From a bacterium (GTDB lineage: Bacteria; Patescibacteria; Paceibacteria; UBA9973; UBA2103): a stretch of 12,830 nucleotides of DNA. Position 1 is the stretch's first letter; each line of letters starts with the position of its first letter. The stretch is from NCBI GenBank assembly GCA_021812925.1, contig JAKAMK010000013.1, positions 1 to 12,830 on the forward strand, given 5' to 3'. This document shows, piece after piece, positions 1-5,478 of this stretch. A program made the translations under genes and the position numbers. Under the pieces are notes generated by a model. That model saw only the letters and a list, made by a program, of their open reading frames with translations, searched no databases and was not told where the DNA came from.

Positions 1-1
1 G

Positions 2-55
2 CTGAAAAAGGAATACTATGCGAATATAGCCGTTGGTTCCGACACTGGAATTTGA
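2..55 (+). CDS. Possible C-terminal tail of an upstream gene (partial)
   Basis: The second forward frame is open from the window edge and ends at TGA 53-55, giving a 17-residue tail rich in Lys, Tyr and small residues. The stop sits one base before the mature tRNA-Gly. The codons are more AT-rich than in neighbouring genes. Nothing identifies a family, and so short an open stretch can occur by chance, so this is only a possibility that the preceding gene ends here. Confidence 0.22.
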   Translation: MKKEYYANIAVGSDTGI

Positions 56-56
56 C

Positions 57-127
57 GCGGCTATGGTTTAATGGTAGAACGCGTCCTTGCCAAGGACGAG
101 ATTCGGGTCCGATTCCCGGTAGCCGCA
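57..127 (+). tRNA. tRNA-Gly (GCC)
   Basis: A full cloverleaf is visible. The 7-bp acceptor GCGGCTA (57-63) pairs perfectly with TAGCCGC (120-126), and A127 is the discriminator. The anticodon stem CGTCC/GGACG (82-86/94-98) encloses loop TTGCCAA with anticodon GCC at 89-91. The T stem is 103-107/115-119 with a TCCGATT loop. The bases after the discriminator are CCG, so a complete CCA is not encoded and must be added by a CCA-adding enzyme. Confidence 0.96.
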
Positions 128-244
128 CCGCCGATAACATAGTGAGCTCTAAGCGTTCGGGTTGGGCATAAAGTGGAAACACTGTGAAGATTGCCGTCTT
201 CCAGACGGTACCACGATAGGAGTTTGACGGACTGGCGAGGAATG
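128..244. other. Gene-free spacer with two small hairpins, possible small RNA
   Basis: No credible ORF was found between tRNA-Gly and the terminator hairpin. Two short foldbacks are visible. One is AGTG/CACT (172-175/180-183) closed by a GAAA tetraloop. The other is GCCGTC/GACGGT (193-198/204-209) with a 5-nt loop. Followed by the strong hairpin at 245-282, this could be a small RNA or just the tRNA transcript trailer. No known RNA family is recognised. Confidence 0.25.
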
Positions 245-282
245 TAGCGCAAAAACGGCTCTTTCGAGCCGTTTTTGCGCTA
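245..282. terminator. Perfect 17-bp bidirectional terminator-like hairpin
   Basis: Arm 245-261 is the exact reverse complement of 266-282, with loop TTTC (262-265). An A5 tract on the left arm pairs with a T5 tract on the right arm, so each strand shows a GC-rich inner stem followed by a U run. The U run is then closed by an outer GCGC clamp. It probably ends the tRNA-Gly transcript. The clamp after the U run is shared with the hairpin at 8915-8954. Confidence 0.7.
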
Positions 283-383
283 TAAAAGACCCGTTGCATA
301 ACTGGGGATAAACCTGTGACTTCAGTGGATAAAGGACAGCTCCGAATATGCAGCGGCCGAGAAATGTCGAGCAAGTACGCTGT

Positions 384-389
384 TATACT
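384..389 (+). promoter_or_regulatory. -10 box of the YraN-family gene
   Basis: TATACT matches the sigma70-type -10 consensus at 5 of 6 positions and ends 7 nt before the ATG at 397. Transcription would therefore start at or next to the ATG. I see no convincing -35 at the expected distance. Confidence 0.5.
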
Positions 390-396
390 CAAGGGC

Positions 397-789
397 ATGA
401 ACCTGTTCACTTCGGACAGGAAAACGATAGGAGCACTCGGCGAAAAGGTCGCTGCAGAATACCTGCGACGGCACGGATTCAGGGTCCTCGACCGCAACTT
501 CACCCGGAAGATGGGCGAGCTCGACCTCATCGCGCGGAAGGGCGACACCGTCCACTTCGTCGAAGTGAAGAGCGTCGCCTGCGACGAATTCCCCGTAGCT
601 GATTCGCACGGGGAGTACGGACCGTCCGGGAACCTGCACGAAGTGAAGATTCGCAAGGTCGTGCGCATGGCCGAGTGGTACATGGCCGAGCACGATCTCG
701 ATGACGAGTGGCAGGTGGACGGCACTCTCGTCTGGCTTAGGCGTCGCGACGGCCGTGCATTCGTCCGCTACCTGCCCCAAATCGTGTGA
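397..789 (+). CDS. YraN/UPF0102-family nuclease-like protein
   Basis: This 130-aa protein looks like the YraN (UPF0102) family of small PD-(D/E)xK-fold, Holliday-junction-resolvase-like proteins. The family hallmarks are in order: an N-terminal G-x-x-G-E helix with Glu16, the G-E-L-D motif (Gly40-Asp43), and E-V-K (Glu56-Lys58). These supply the expected metal and catalytic residues. Family members are usually about 120 aa, so the length fits. An in-frame ATG also exists at 316, but the start at 397 is preferred: it gives the normal family N-terminus, and a TATACT -10 box lies 7 nt upstream, which would make the message nearly leaderless. There is no Shine-Dalgarno. The stretch around residues 60-80 is hydrophilic and Gly-rich, perhaps a loop. 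The family's cellular role is unproven. Family assignment is confident; biochemical activity is inferred. Confidence 0.85.
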   Translation: MNLFTSDRKTIGALGEKVAAEYLRRHGFRVLDRNFTRKMGELDLIARKGDTVHFVEVKSVACDEFPVADSHGEYGPSGNLHEVKIRKVVRMAEWYMAEHDLDDEWQVDGTLVWLRRRDGRAFVRYLPQIV

Positions 790-791
790 AA

Positions 792-800
792 TGCTAGAGT
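792..800 (+). promoter_or_regulatory. Extended -10 promoter of tRNA-Pro
   Basis: TG-C-TAGAGT has an extended -10 TG and a 4-of-6 -10 hexamer (795-800) ending 7 nt before the first base of the tRNA acceptor stem. The predicted transcript would start essentially at the mature 5' end. No clear -35 is seen. Confidence 0.45.
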
Positions 801-807
801 GCGGGAA

Positions 808-878
808 CGGGCCGTCGTATACCGGTAGTACGCATCCTTTGGGAGGATGATGACGGAGTTCGATTCTCCGCGGCCCGA
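808..878 (+). tRNA. tRNA-Pro (TGG)
   Basis: Acceptor CGGGCCG (808-814) pairs perfectly with CGGCCCG (871-877), with discriminator A878. The D stem is 817-820/828-831. The anticodon stem CATCC/GGATG (833-837/845-849) holds loop TTTGGGA with anticodon TGG at 840-842. The T stem CGGAG/CTCCG (854-858/866-870) holds the standard TTCGATT loop. CCA is not encoded. The 3' end is duplicated 50 bp downstream. Confidence 0.95.
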
Positions 879-936
879 CTCAGTATTTGATTACGCTTAA
901 TGACGAAGTTCGACTCTCGGCGGCCCGATGATTACG
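850..936 (+). repeat. Imperfect tandem duplication of the tRNA-Pro 3' end and flank
   Basis: Bases 850-878 (3' end of tRNA-Pro) recur at 900-928 with 3 mismatches in 29. The octamer TGATTACG follows each copy, at 888-895 and 929-936, so the repeated unit includes flanking DNA. The second copy has broken T-stem pairing (A906-C918, G905-G919) and no acceptor 5' half, so it is not a functional tRNA. The TTA at 932-934, inside the second octamer, is the stop codon of the minus-strand protease. Confidence 0.85.
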
Positions 937-2140
937 AACCGATAGCAGCGAGGAGCTTTGCCTCGAGCGTCTGCGCCTCGCTCGAGAAATCCGCGACAGC
1001 AGTCGAGGTCGCCTCGCTGAGGAGGAACTCGAGCGGCTTGCCCGTCTCCGTCGCGTAGTCCGCACGGATGTAAGAGGTCGTGATGGCGTCGAGGGAGCGT
1101 GTCGCGGTCGAGCCGGAGACGGTGCTCGTTGTGATGGTGCCGAGGAGCGCGCCGTTCGCTCCCGCGACTCCGCCGCCTGAGGAACCTTCCTGCGCTGCCG
1201 CCGACCCGCCAAGCGAGAGCACATCTATCGTGTTCGTGCCGAACGTGTACACGTCCTTCACGCTGCCGAACACGAGCGTGGGGGAGAGCGACGACTGTAT
1301 CTGCGTCGTGTCGAGGAACTGCGCGCCGTAGGAGCCGATGACGACCGGCGTGCCGGCCGAAGGCGGGTATGCCGAGACGGGGATGAACGGGAGCGGTGAG
1401 GGGACTGCGGCGTCCGCCGCGCTGCCAGAAATCGCGAGGAGCGCGAAGTCGTGCTCGCCCGTGCCGGAAGGCGACTGCTGCGTGATGAGGCTCGCGTTCG
1501 CCTGCAGCCACGCGGGCGAAATGAAGGCGAGGTCCGCAGTGTAGGCGTCCGCGGCGGGACTCCCCGTGCGGATGGTGCAGTCCACGCCCTGGTCCGCAAG
1601 CAGGAAGTACTGCGCCACGTGCGCGTTCGTGAGGATGTACCCGTCTGGCGAGATGATGACGCCGCTCCCGGAAATGGAGTGGATGTGCGAGCCGGCCGGC
1701 ACGTAGCAGATGATGTTCACGAGCGCGGCGCGCAGCGATGATGCGGCGGCGTCGAGCGCGGCGTTGCCGCTCGAGGGCTGCGCGGGAGAGGTGGCGGGCG
1801 TCGCGGACGCCGGAGCGGGTGGAGGCACCTGCACCGACGGGGCAGTCTGCGCAGGTGGAGACGTATGCGCGGGCGCGGCGGGCACTGGCTTTGCGGGCGC
1901 CACGGGAGTCTTCGTGACCGGCGACGGTGCAGGGAGAGCGGTCGTGGTCGCCCCGATTGGCGGCAGCGATACGGCGGGGAGCACGAGCGACGGAACCGTA
2001 ACGCCAGGCAGCACCGCGACCGTGGAAGACGCGCTCGGCGAGTGCGATGGTGCAACGACCGTAACCTGGACGAAATTCGCGGCAACGATGCCCACCGCAA
2101 GTGCGGCGACGACCCCCAGGTAGGGCGCGAATCGTTCCAT
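932..2140 (-). CDS. Secreted/anchored trypsin-like serine protease
   Basis: This 402-aa protein has an uncleaved signal anchor or signal peptide (hydrophobic residues about 7-30). A very Pro/Ala/Thr/Ser-rich linker (about 31-125) follows, then a chymotrypsin-fold peptidase domain (about 130-365). The catalytic triad is readable: His174 in T-N-A-H-V, Asp231 in H-D-F-A-L-L, and Ser321 in G-S-S-G-G-G (family consensus G-N-S-G-G). The sequence S-G-S-G-V-I-I-S at about 157-164 is the usual beta-strand before the His. There are exactly two cysteines (145 and 188) flanking His174, which could form a disulfide outside the cell. I see no PDZ domain, so it is not a full DegP/HtrA. The start at 2140 is chosen over an in-frame ATG at 2254 because it puts the hydrophobic segment at the N-terminus and avoids the hairpin at 2169-2201. 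Substrate unknown; a role in envelope protein processing is inferred. Confidence 0.85.
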   Translation of the reverse strand: MERFAPYLGVVAALAVGIVAANFVQVTVVAPSHSPSASSTVAVLPGVTVPSLVLPAVSLPPIGATTTALPAPSPVTKTPVAPAKPVPAAPAHTSPPAQTAPSVQVPPPAPASATPATSPAQPSSGNAALDAAASSLRAALVNIICYVPAGSHIHSISGSGVIISPDGYILTNAHVAQYFLLADQGVDCTIRTGSPAADAYTADLAFISPAWLQANASLITQQSPSGTGEHDFALLAISGSAADAAVPSPLPFIPVSAYPPSAGTPVVIGSYGAQFLDTTQIQSSLSPTLVFGSVKDVYTFGTNTIDVLSLGGSAAAQEGSSGGGVAGANGALLGTITTSTVSGSTATRSLDAITTSYIRADYATETGKPLEFLLSEATSTAVADFSSEAQTLEAKLLAAIGS

Positions 2141-2168
2141 GCCGGTAACGCTAGCGCAAAACAACGGA

Positions 2169-2201
2169 AAACGCGACCGGTGCTTCGCGCCGGTCGCGTT
2201 T
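2169..2201. terminator. 12-bp terminator-like hairpin
   Basis: Arms 2169-2180 and 2190-2201 are exact reverse complements (GC-rich core with AAA/TTT ends), and the loop is 9 nt. It lies between the 5' end of the minus-strand protease and the tRNA-Gly(TCC) promoter region. It could stop readthrough in either direction. Confidence 0.5.
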
Positions 2202-2206
2202 CCTGG

Positions 2207-2212
2207 TATTCT
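2207..2212 (+). promoter_or_regulatory. Candidate -10 box for tRNA-Gly(TCC)
   Basis: TATTCT matches the -10 consensus at 4 of 6 positions. It would give a leader of about 35 nt before the tRNA at 2255. That leader folds into GTCCT/AGGAC (2224-2228/2248-2252) enclosing GCGTA/TACGC (2234-2238/2243-2247), ending two bases before the tRNA. Confidence 0.35.
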
Positions 2213-2254
2213 CCCCGAGTGCAGTCCTACTTCGCGTACAGCTACGCAGGACAA

Positions 2255-2325
2255 GCGGGATTAGTTTAATGGTAGAACATCAGTTTTCCAAACTGAGAGC
2301 AGGAGTCCGATTCTCCTATCCCGCA
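2255..2325 (+). tRNA. tRNA-Gly (TCC)
   Basis: Acceptor GCGGGAT (2255-2261) pairs perfectly with ATCCCGC (2318-2324), with discriminator A2325. The anticodon stem TCAGT/ACTGA (2280-2284/2292-2296) holds loop TTTCCAA with anticodon TCC at 2287-2289. CCA is not encoded. It lies 30 bp upstream of rarA on the same strand, so the two may share a transcript. Confidence 0.96.
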
Positions 2326-2343
2326 CAAAATTCCCGACAGGAG

Positions 2344-2349
2344 TACCAT
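2344..2349 (+). promoter_or_regulatory. -10-like box and SD-like sequence before rarA
   Basis: TACCAT ends exactly 6 nt before the rarA ATG (2356), the same sequence and spacing as for the Nudix gene on the other strand (5473-5478). An AGGAG (2339-2343) lies just upstream, 12 nt from the ATG, and could serve as ribosome site on longer transcripts reading through from the tRNA. Confidence 0.4.
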
Positions 2350-2355
2350 ACGGGC

Positions 2356-3546
2356 ATGCCAGAACCGCTAGCGGCACGCATCAGACCGACAAGCTTCGAC
2401 GAGGTGGTGGGGCAGGCCCACTTAGTGGGTCCCGAGTCTTTCGAGGGAAGCACAAAGAAGCCCGCAGGACCGCTGCGCGTAGCGATTGAGAAGAAGCACC
2501 TGTTCTCGTTCATCCTCTGGGGACCGCCCGGCACGGGGAAGACGACCATCGCGCGCATCTACGCGAACGCGCTCGGCGCGGAGATGCATGAGCTCTCTGC
2601 CGTGTCGGCGGGGAAAGATGACGTCCGGAAGATAGTGGGCAGCGGGCAGAAGGCCGCACGCAGCCAGAAATCCCTGATACCGGAAAAACCAAAAGTGCTT
2701 TTCTTGGACGAAATCCATCGCTTCAACAAGGCGCAGCAGGATTTCCTCCTGCCGTACGTCGAGAGCGGCGAGCTCACGCTCATCGGTGCGACGACGGAAA
2801 ATCCGTCGTTCGAAGTGATCTCGCCGCTCCTCTCGCGTGCACGAGTCTTCGTGCTCGAGCCGCTGTCGGAAGCGGACATCCGCGCCATTATTAAACGAGC
2901 CGACGGCGCCATGAGCGAAGCGGCAGTCGCCTGGCTCGTCGGCTACGCGAACGGCGACGCGCGCAAGGTGCTCGGCATCATCGACGGCGCGCGCTCCCTC
3001 TACGGCGAGGTCACGGAAGAGACGCTTGCGAAGGCGCTCGAATCGCCGCACCTGCGCTACGACAAGAAGGGCGAGGAGCACTACGACACCATCTCCGCCT
3101 TCATAAAAAGCATGCGCGCCTCGCAGCCCGACGCCGCTCTCTACTATCTCGCCCGCATGGTCGAGGCAGGAGAGGACCCGGTCTACATCGCGCGGCGCAT
3201 GGTCGTCTTCGCTTCGGAGGACATCGGCCTCGCCGACCCGGTCGCGCTGCAACTCGCGAACGACGTCTTCCGTGCCTGCGAAACCATCGGCTACCCGGAG
3301 TGCTCGATAAACCTTTCGCACGGCGTCGCGTACCTCGCACTCGCAAAGAAGAGTCGCGAGTCCTACGACGCGTACCAGGAAGCCGTCGCCGACGTCCGCG
3401 AGCATGGCAACCTCCCCATCCCGATGAAGGTGCGTAACGCGCCGACGAAGCTCATGAAGGAGCTCGGCTACCACAAGGGCTATACGTTCTACGACAAGGA
3501 ATCGTATCTTCCCGACAAGCTCAAGAAGAAAAAGTATCTGCAATAA
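2356..3546 (+). CDS. rarA: Replication-associated recombination protein A (RarA/MgsA), AAA+ ATPase
   Basis: This 396-aa protein is the RarA/MgsA/WRNIP1 family of clamp-loader-like AAA+ ATPases, which act at stalled replication forks and associate with SSB and the replisome. Visible motifs are Walker A G-P-P-G-T-G-K-T (56-63), Walker B L-F-L-D-E-I-H (115-121), sensor 1 G-A-T-T-E-N-P-S (144-151) and the Arg-finger S-R (160-161). The C-terminal tetramerisation region carries the family stretch from S-E-D-I-G-L through the [12 protein letters not shown] block near residue 360. E. coli RarA is about 447 aa, so this is a compact form. An in-frame ATG at 2269 lies inside the tRNA, so the start is placed at 2356, where the family N-terminus (P-L-A-x-R-I-R-P) begins. 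Both an AGGAG and a -10 box precede it. The gene ends next to the convergent terminator at 3551-3574. Confidence 0.95.
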   Translation: MPEPLAARIRPTSFDEVVGQAHLVGPESFEGSTKKPAGPLRVAIEKKHLFSFILWGPPGTGKTTIARIYANALGAEMHELSAVSAGKDDVRKIVGSGQKAARSQKSLIPEKPKVLFLDEIHRFNKAQQDFLLPYVESGELTLIGATTENPSFEVISPLLSRARVFVLEPLSEADIRAIIKRADGAMSEAAVAWLVGYANGDARKVLGIIDGARSLYGEVTEETLAKALESPHLRYDKKGEEHYDTISAFIKSMRASQPDAALYYLARMVEAGEDPVYIARRMVVFASEDIGLADPVALQLANDVFRACETIGYPECSINLSHGVAYLALAKKSRESYDAYQEAVADVREHGNLPIPMKVRNAPTKLMKELGYHKGYTFYDKESYLPDKLKKKKYLQ

Positions 3547-3550
3547 GAAA

Positions 3551-3574
3551 AGCCGGACCGCTCGAGGTCCGGCT
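3551..3574 (-). terminator. Rho-independent terminator of the small-gene operon
   Basis: AGCCGGACC (3551-3559) pairs with GGTCCGGCT (3566-3574) around a 6-nt loop. Read on the minus strand, the stem is followed by TTTTCTT (complement of 3544-3550). This fits termination of the two minus-strand small genes whose last stop is at 3591. There is no T run on the plus side, so it is mainly a minus-strand terminator. Confidence 0.7.
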
Positions 3575-3590
3575 GAAGTTTGATGTCGTG

Positions 3591-3824
3591 TCAGGTTCCT
3601 GCTTTGACGATGTCGTACAGAGCGCCGAGTGCGTACTCATTAGCCTTACGCATCACTCGTTCGTACTCCTCCTTTCTGAACCGCACGGTCTTGCCGCCGA
3701 TATCCACGAGCACATCGTCGTCTCGGTGGAAGGTCATCACCATGCACGTTCCGCGATGGCTTACTGTGACTCCATCACCCTCGACGTCGCCCTGGAATCC
3801 ATCGGCAGCAATGAGTCCAAACAT
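3591..3824 (-). CDS. Hypothetical 77-aa protein
   Basis: I recognise no family. The protein has a short beta-like first half with alternating hydrophobics (about residues 19-49, including V-L-V-D-I-G-G-K) and a charged helical second half (about 50-74). It is soluble, with one Cys (27), and no membrane segment or zinc motif. Start support is strong: AAGGAG at 3832-3837 lies 7 nt before the ATG. It is the last gene of a minus-strand unit starting with the 48-aa membrane protein and ending at the hairpin at 3551-3574. Base composition is more AT-rich than the surrounding core genes. Its position opposite a TrmB-type regulator suggests a small regulated accessory unit. A longer plus-strand frame across this stretch is Ser/Pro/Thr-rich and lacks a start signal, so it is judged a shadow. 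Confidence 0.75.
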   Translation of the reverse strand: MFGLIAADGFQGDVEGDGVTVSHRGTCMVMTFHRDDDVLVDIGGKTVRFRKEEYERVMRKANEYALGALYDIVKAGT

Positions 3825-3843
3825 TCTCGTTCTCCTTCAAGGT

Positions 3844-3918
3844 TCAGTTGCTCAACAGGTTCGCGAACGCGTCGTGAATCCTGATAGAGAGGGCGAATCT
3901 TGCGACTCGCCCCTGCAC
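3844..3918 (-). CDS. Possible 24-aa leader/small ORF (GTG start)
   Basis: A GTG-initiated 24-codon frame fills most of the space between the 48-aa and 77-aa genes and ends 6 nt before the latter's Shine-Dalgarno. An AAGG lies about 8 nt upstream of the GTG. The product has mixed basic and hydrophobic residues. A hairpin at 3891-3912 (gggcga/tcgccc core) lies inside it. Codon evidence is too short to be decisive; it may be plain intercistronic RNA. Confidence 0.25.
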   Translation of the reverse strand: MQGRVARFALSIRIHDAFANLLSN

Positions 3919-3926
3919 GTAACGCC

Positions 3927-4073
3927 TTACGATGCGATCCCAGCCTTTATGAAGATTTCCACAATGACATGGACTGCACCGATGATGAACACCGCTACTT
4001 TTACCGATTTCCACATCCAGTTCGCAAAGCCGCTAATGGCTGAGCGCTCTTCTTGGCTCATCACTATCTTCAT
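3927..4073 (-). CDS. Small single-pass membrane protein, 48 aa
   Basis: This short gene encodes 48 residues: a polar N-terminus of about 18 residues with acidic and basic groups and two Trp, then one hydrophobic segment (about 24-42, V-K-V-A-V-F-I-I-G-A followed by V-I-V-E-I-F-I), then a short tail. A near-perfect AGGAGG (4082-4087) lies 8 nt upstream of the ATG, the strongest ribosome site in the window. A divergent promoter lies at 4122-4150. The lone Glu near residue 39 and the His at 35 inside the hydrophobic stretch are unusual for a simple anchor and may mediate helix pairing. No family is recognised. It could be a small regulator of membrane proteins, a toxin-like peptide or a phage-derived small protein; the sequence does not decide. 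Confidence 0.75.
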   Translation of the reverse strand: MKIVMSQEERSAISGFANWMWKSVKVAVFIIGAVHVIVEIFIKAGIAS

Positions 4074-4121
4074 GATTTTGCCCTCCTAAGGCGTAGTAGA
4101 AGTAACTTGCTTTCTTACAGA

Positions 4122-4150
4122 AGTATTGCATAAACATATCAAAACGTCAA
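4122..4150 (-). promoter_or_regulatory. Promoter of the minus-strand small-gene operon
   Basis: On the minus strand, TTGACG (complement of 4145-4150), then 17 bp, then AATACT (complement of 4122-4127). The -35 matches at 5 of 6 and the -10 at 4 of 6 positions with ideal spacing. The predicted start near 4115 gives a leader of about 42 nt containing the AGGAGG site. It lies back to back with the regulator's promoter and operator. Confidence 0.65.
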
Positions 4151-4153
4151 GAA

Positions 4154-4185
4154 TTGTCGGACATTTGTTGACAACTGCTCGACAA
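4154..4185. promoter_or_regulatory. Nested palindromic operator between regulator and small genes
   Basis: The sequence reads TTGTCG-N5-TTGT-N2-ACAA-N5-CGACAA. The outer (4154-4159/4180-4185) and inner (4165-4168/4171-4174) pairs share one centre at 4169.5, and two more symmetric pairs (C4162-G4177, A4163-T4176) lie between them, 12 of 16 possible pairs. The inner half overlaps the -35 box of the regulator gene. It is the expected kind of site for a dimeric winged-helix repressor, most simply the regulator at 4203. Confidence 0.65.
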
Positions 4186-4196
4186 CAAAGTAGGCT
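4168..4196 (+). promoter_or_regulatory. Promoter of the TrmB-like regulator, leaderless spacing
   Basis: Perfect TTGACA (4168-4173), 17-bp spacer, TAGGCT (4191-4196). The usual start point falls on the A of the ATG at 4203, so the transcript should be leaderless. No Shine-Dalgarno is present. Confidence 0.7.
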
Positions 4197-4202
4197 GCCT
4201 AA

Positions 4203-4964
4203 ATGAATAAGGAATTGCTTGCTTCTTTGGGACTGAACAGTAGCGAGACTGCGGTGTACGAGGCGGTACTGAAAGCGGGCAGCATTGACCCAGCAGCGCT
4301 CGCGAAAGCCTCAGGTATCAAACGTACCACTGCCTACAGCGTGGCGCGAGGGCTCGTGGAAAAGAGGCTACTCATAGAAGACGCCACGAAGCGTCCGCGC
4401 GCCTTCACGCCCGCCGGACCTAAAGAGGTGCTTGCGCTCGTCGAAGCGGACAAGAAGCGCGCTGCGGAGCGCGAGACGAAGCTCACGCGGCTCGCAAGCG
4501 AGCTCTCGAAGCTGTCGTCGACTGCCACGTACCCCGTGCCAACCGTTCGGTTTATCGAAGAAGGCCGGGTCCGCGATTTTTTGAAGCAGCAGTCGCCCGT
4601 GTGGGACAAGAACATGCTCGAGATTGGAGAGCCGACCTGGTGGGGCTCGCAGGACCACACCCTCGTCGAGCACTACGGCGATTGGATAACATGGTATTGG
4701 AATCGAGCGCCTAAGGAGATCGACTTGAAGCTGCTTTCGAACCGAGCGGACGCGGAAGTAGAGTTCGGTGCGACCGCAGACCCGCGCCGCGGCATCAAAT
4801 TCTGGGGCGAGGCTGCGAATTTCCTCTCGACCACGTGGGCGATAGGGGACTACCTCGTGATGATCAACACGCGCACGAAGCCGTTCTACCTTGTCGAGAT
4901 ACACGACAAGCTCATGGCGCACGACCAGCGCGAGGTGTTCAAGAACCTCTGGCCGCTCGTGTGA
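4203..4964 (+). CDS. TrmB-like winged-helix transcriptional regulator
   Basis: This 253-aa protein has the TrmB-family layout. Residues 1-68 form a winged helix-turn-helix: the Glu15-Val18 helix, then A-A-L-A-K-A-S-G-I and the recognition helix K-R-T-T-A-Y-S-V, then a basic wing K-R-P-R-A. A charged coiled-coil linker follows (about 78-105). The C-terminal alpha/beta domain (about 112-253) resembles the phospholipase-D-like sensor fold of TrmB proteins; it is rich in Trp (W134, W146-147, W161, W164, W166), as in a ligand pocket. No PLD catalytic HKD motif is present, so it is probably a sensor and not an enzyme. It likely acts as a dimer on the palindrome at 4154-4185, repressing itself and perhaps the divergent small genes. 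Ligand unknown. The last 26 bp overlap the convergent Nudix-like gene. Confidence 0.85.
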   Translation: MNKELLASLGLNSSETAVYEAVLKAGSIDPAALAKASGIKRTTAYSVARGLVEKRLLIEDATKRPRAFTPAGPKEVLALVEADKKRAAERETKLTRLASELSKLSSTATYPVPTVRFIEEGRVRDFLKQQSPVWDKNMLEIGEPTWWGSQDHTLVEHYGDWITWYWNRAPKEIDLKLLSNRADAEVEFGATADPRRGIKFWGEAANFLSTTWAIGDYLVMINTRTKPFYLVEIHDKLMAHDQREVFKNLWPLV

Positions 4965-5466
4965 GGTAGCGCTCGAGGATGGGGGATTCGTCGATGTCGT
5001 CGCGGCCGAAGGTGGCGCGCTGCGCTTTCATGATAGGAATGAGCTCTTCGGCGCTTCGCCATTCGAGATCGCTCTGTCCCTCCGCATCACTCAGGTCGCG
5101 TTTCTCGCCTGCGTCCTTTTCATAGGTGCAAAGGAAGTAGAGCGTCGTTTTCTGAAACGGGTGCTTGCCGGCGGCATCACGCTGGTCATACGCGGTCGAG
5201 ACGATAGTCCCGAGGTAATCGTCGAGGCGCGCGACCGCGTTGAATTCTTCGCGGAGGCCGCGCGCGAGCGCACCCTCGAGCGATTCACTCGGTTCGACCG
5301 TCGCGCGCATGAGGATGTAGAAGTCGGTGACGCCCGCGCCCTTCCAGAAACCGCTCGCGATGTCCTTCGGGAAGTGGTGCACGCGCACGAGGCCTTCCTC
5401 GTTCCGCATGACCGCACCCACCGAGACGTGCTGCGGGTGGCTCGAGCTGCCCTGGAAATAGTTCAT
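4939..5466 (-). CDS. Nudix-superfamily protein with a degenerate Nudix box
   Basis: This 175-aa protein has the Nudix fold order: a beta-rich N-terminus (H-V-S-V-G-A-V), a strand at about 49-56, the Nudix helix, and an aromatic strand T-T-L-Y-F-L (107-112). The signature G-x5-E-x7-R-E-U-x-E-E-x-G appears as Ala55, Glu61, Arg69-Gly70-Leu71, Glu73-Glu74, Asn76. The metal-binding E-E pair survives, but the leading Gly, the Glu of R-E and the final Gly are replaced. It may have altered substrate or metal use, or be a non-hydrolytic relative. Start at 5466 is chosen because TACCAT (5473-5478) lies 6 nt upstream, a leaderless arrangement, and because the upstream extension is low complexity and overlaps the divergent gene. 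Its 3' end overlaps the TrmB-like gene by 26 bp on the opposite strand. Confidence 0.7.
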   Translation of the reverse strand: MNYFQGSSSHPQHVSVGAVMRNEEGLVRVHHFPKDIASGFWKGAGVTDFYILMRATVEPSESLEGALARGLREEFNAVARLDDYLGTIVSTAYDQRDAAGKHPFQKTTLYFLCTYEKDAGEKRDLSDAEGQSDLEWRSAEELIPIMKAQRATFGRDDIDESPILERYLTRAARGS

Positions 5467-5472
5467 GCGCCT

Positions 5473-5478
5473 ATGGTA
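5473..5478 (-). promoter_or_regulatory. -10 box of the Nudix-like gene
   Basis: TACCAT on the minus strand ends 6 nt before the ATG at 5466, identical in sequence and spacing to the box before rarA. The start point would coincide with the ATG. No clear -35. Confidence 0.4.

Noticed and set aside
61..252. 63-aa minus-strand frame across tRNA-Gly
   Set aside because: Its C-terminal half is the antisense translation of the tRNA (the familiar T-G-N-R-T-R-I pattern); no start signal.
900..928. A second tRNA-Pro gene
   Set aside because: Only the 3' part is present and the T stem no longer pairs; treated as a duplication remnant.
932..2140. Full DegP/HtrA protease
   Set aside because: The triad is present, but there is no PDZ domain after the peptidase domain, only about 40 residues.
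2422..3543. 373-aa minus-strand frame inside rarA
   Set aside because: The opposite strand carries a complete, motif-rich RarA; this one has no domain signature or promoter.
3580..4089. 169-aa plus-strand frame over the small-gene island
   Set aside because: Ser/Pro/Thr-rich shadow without a ribosome site. The minus strand has two short genes with strong Shine-Dalgarno sites, a promoter and a terminator.
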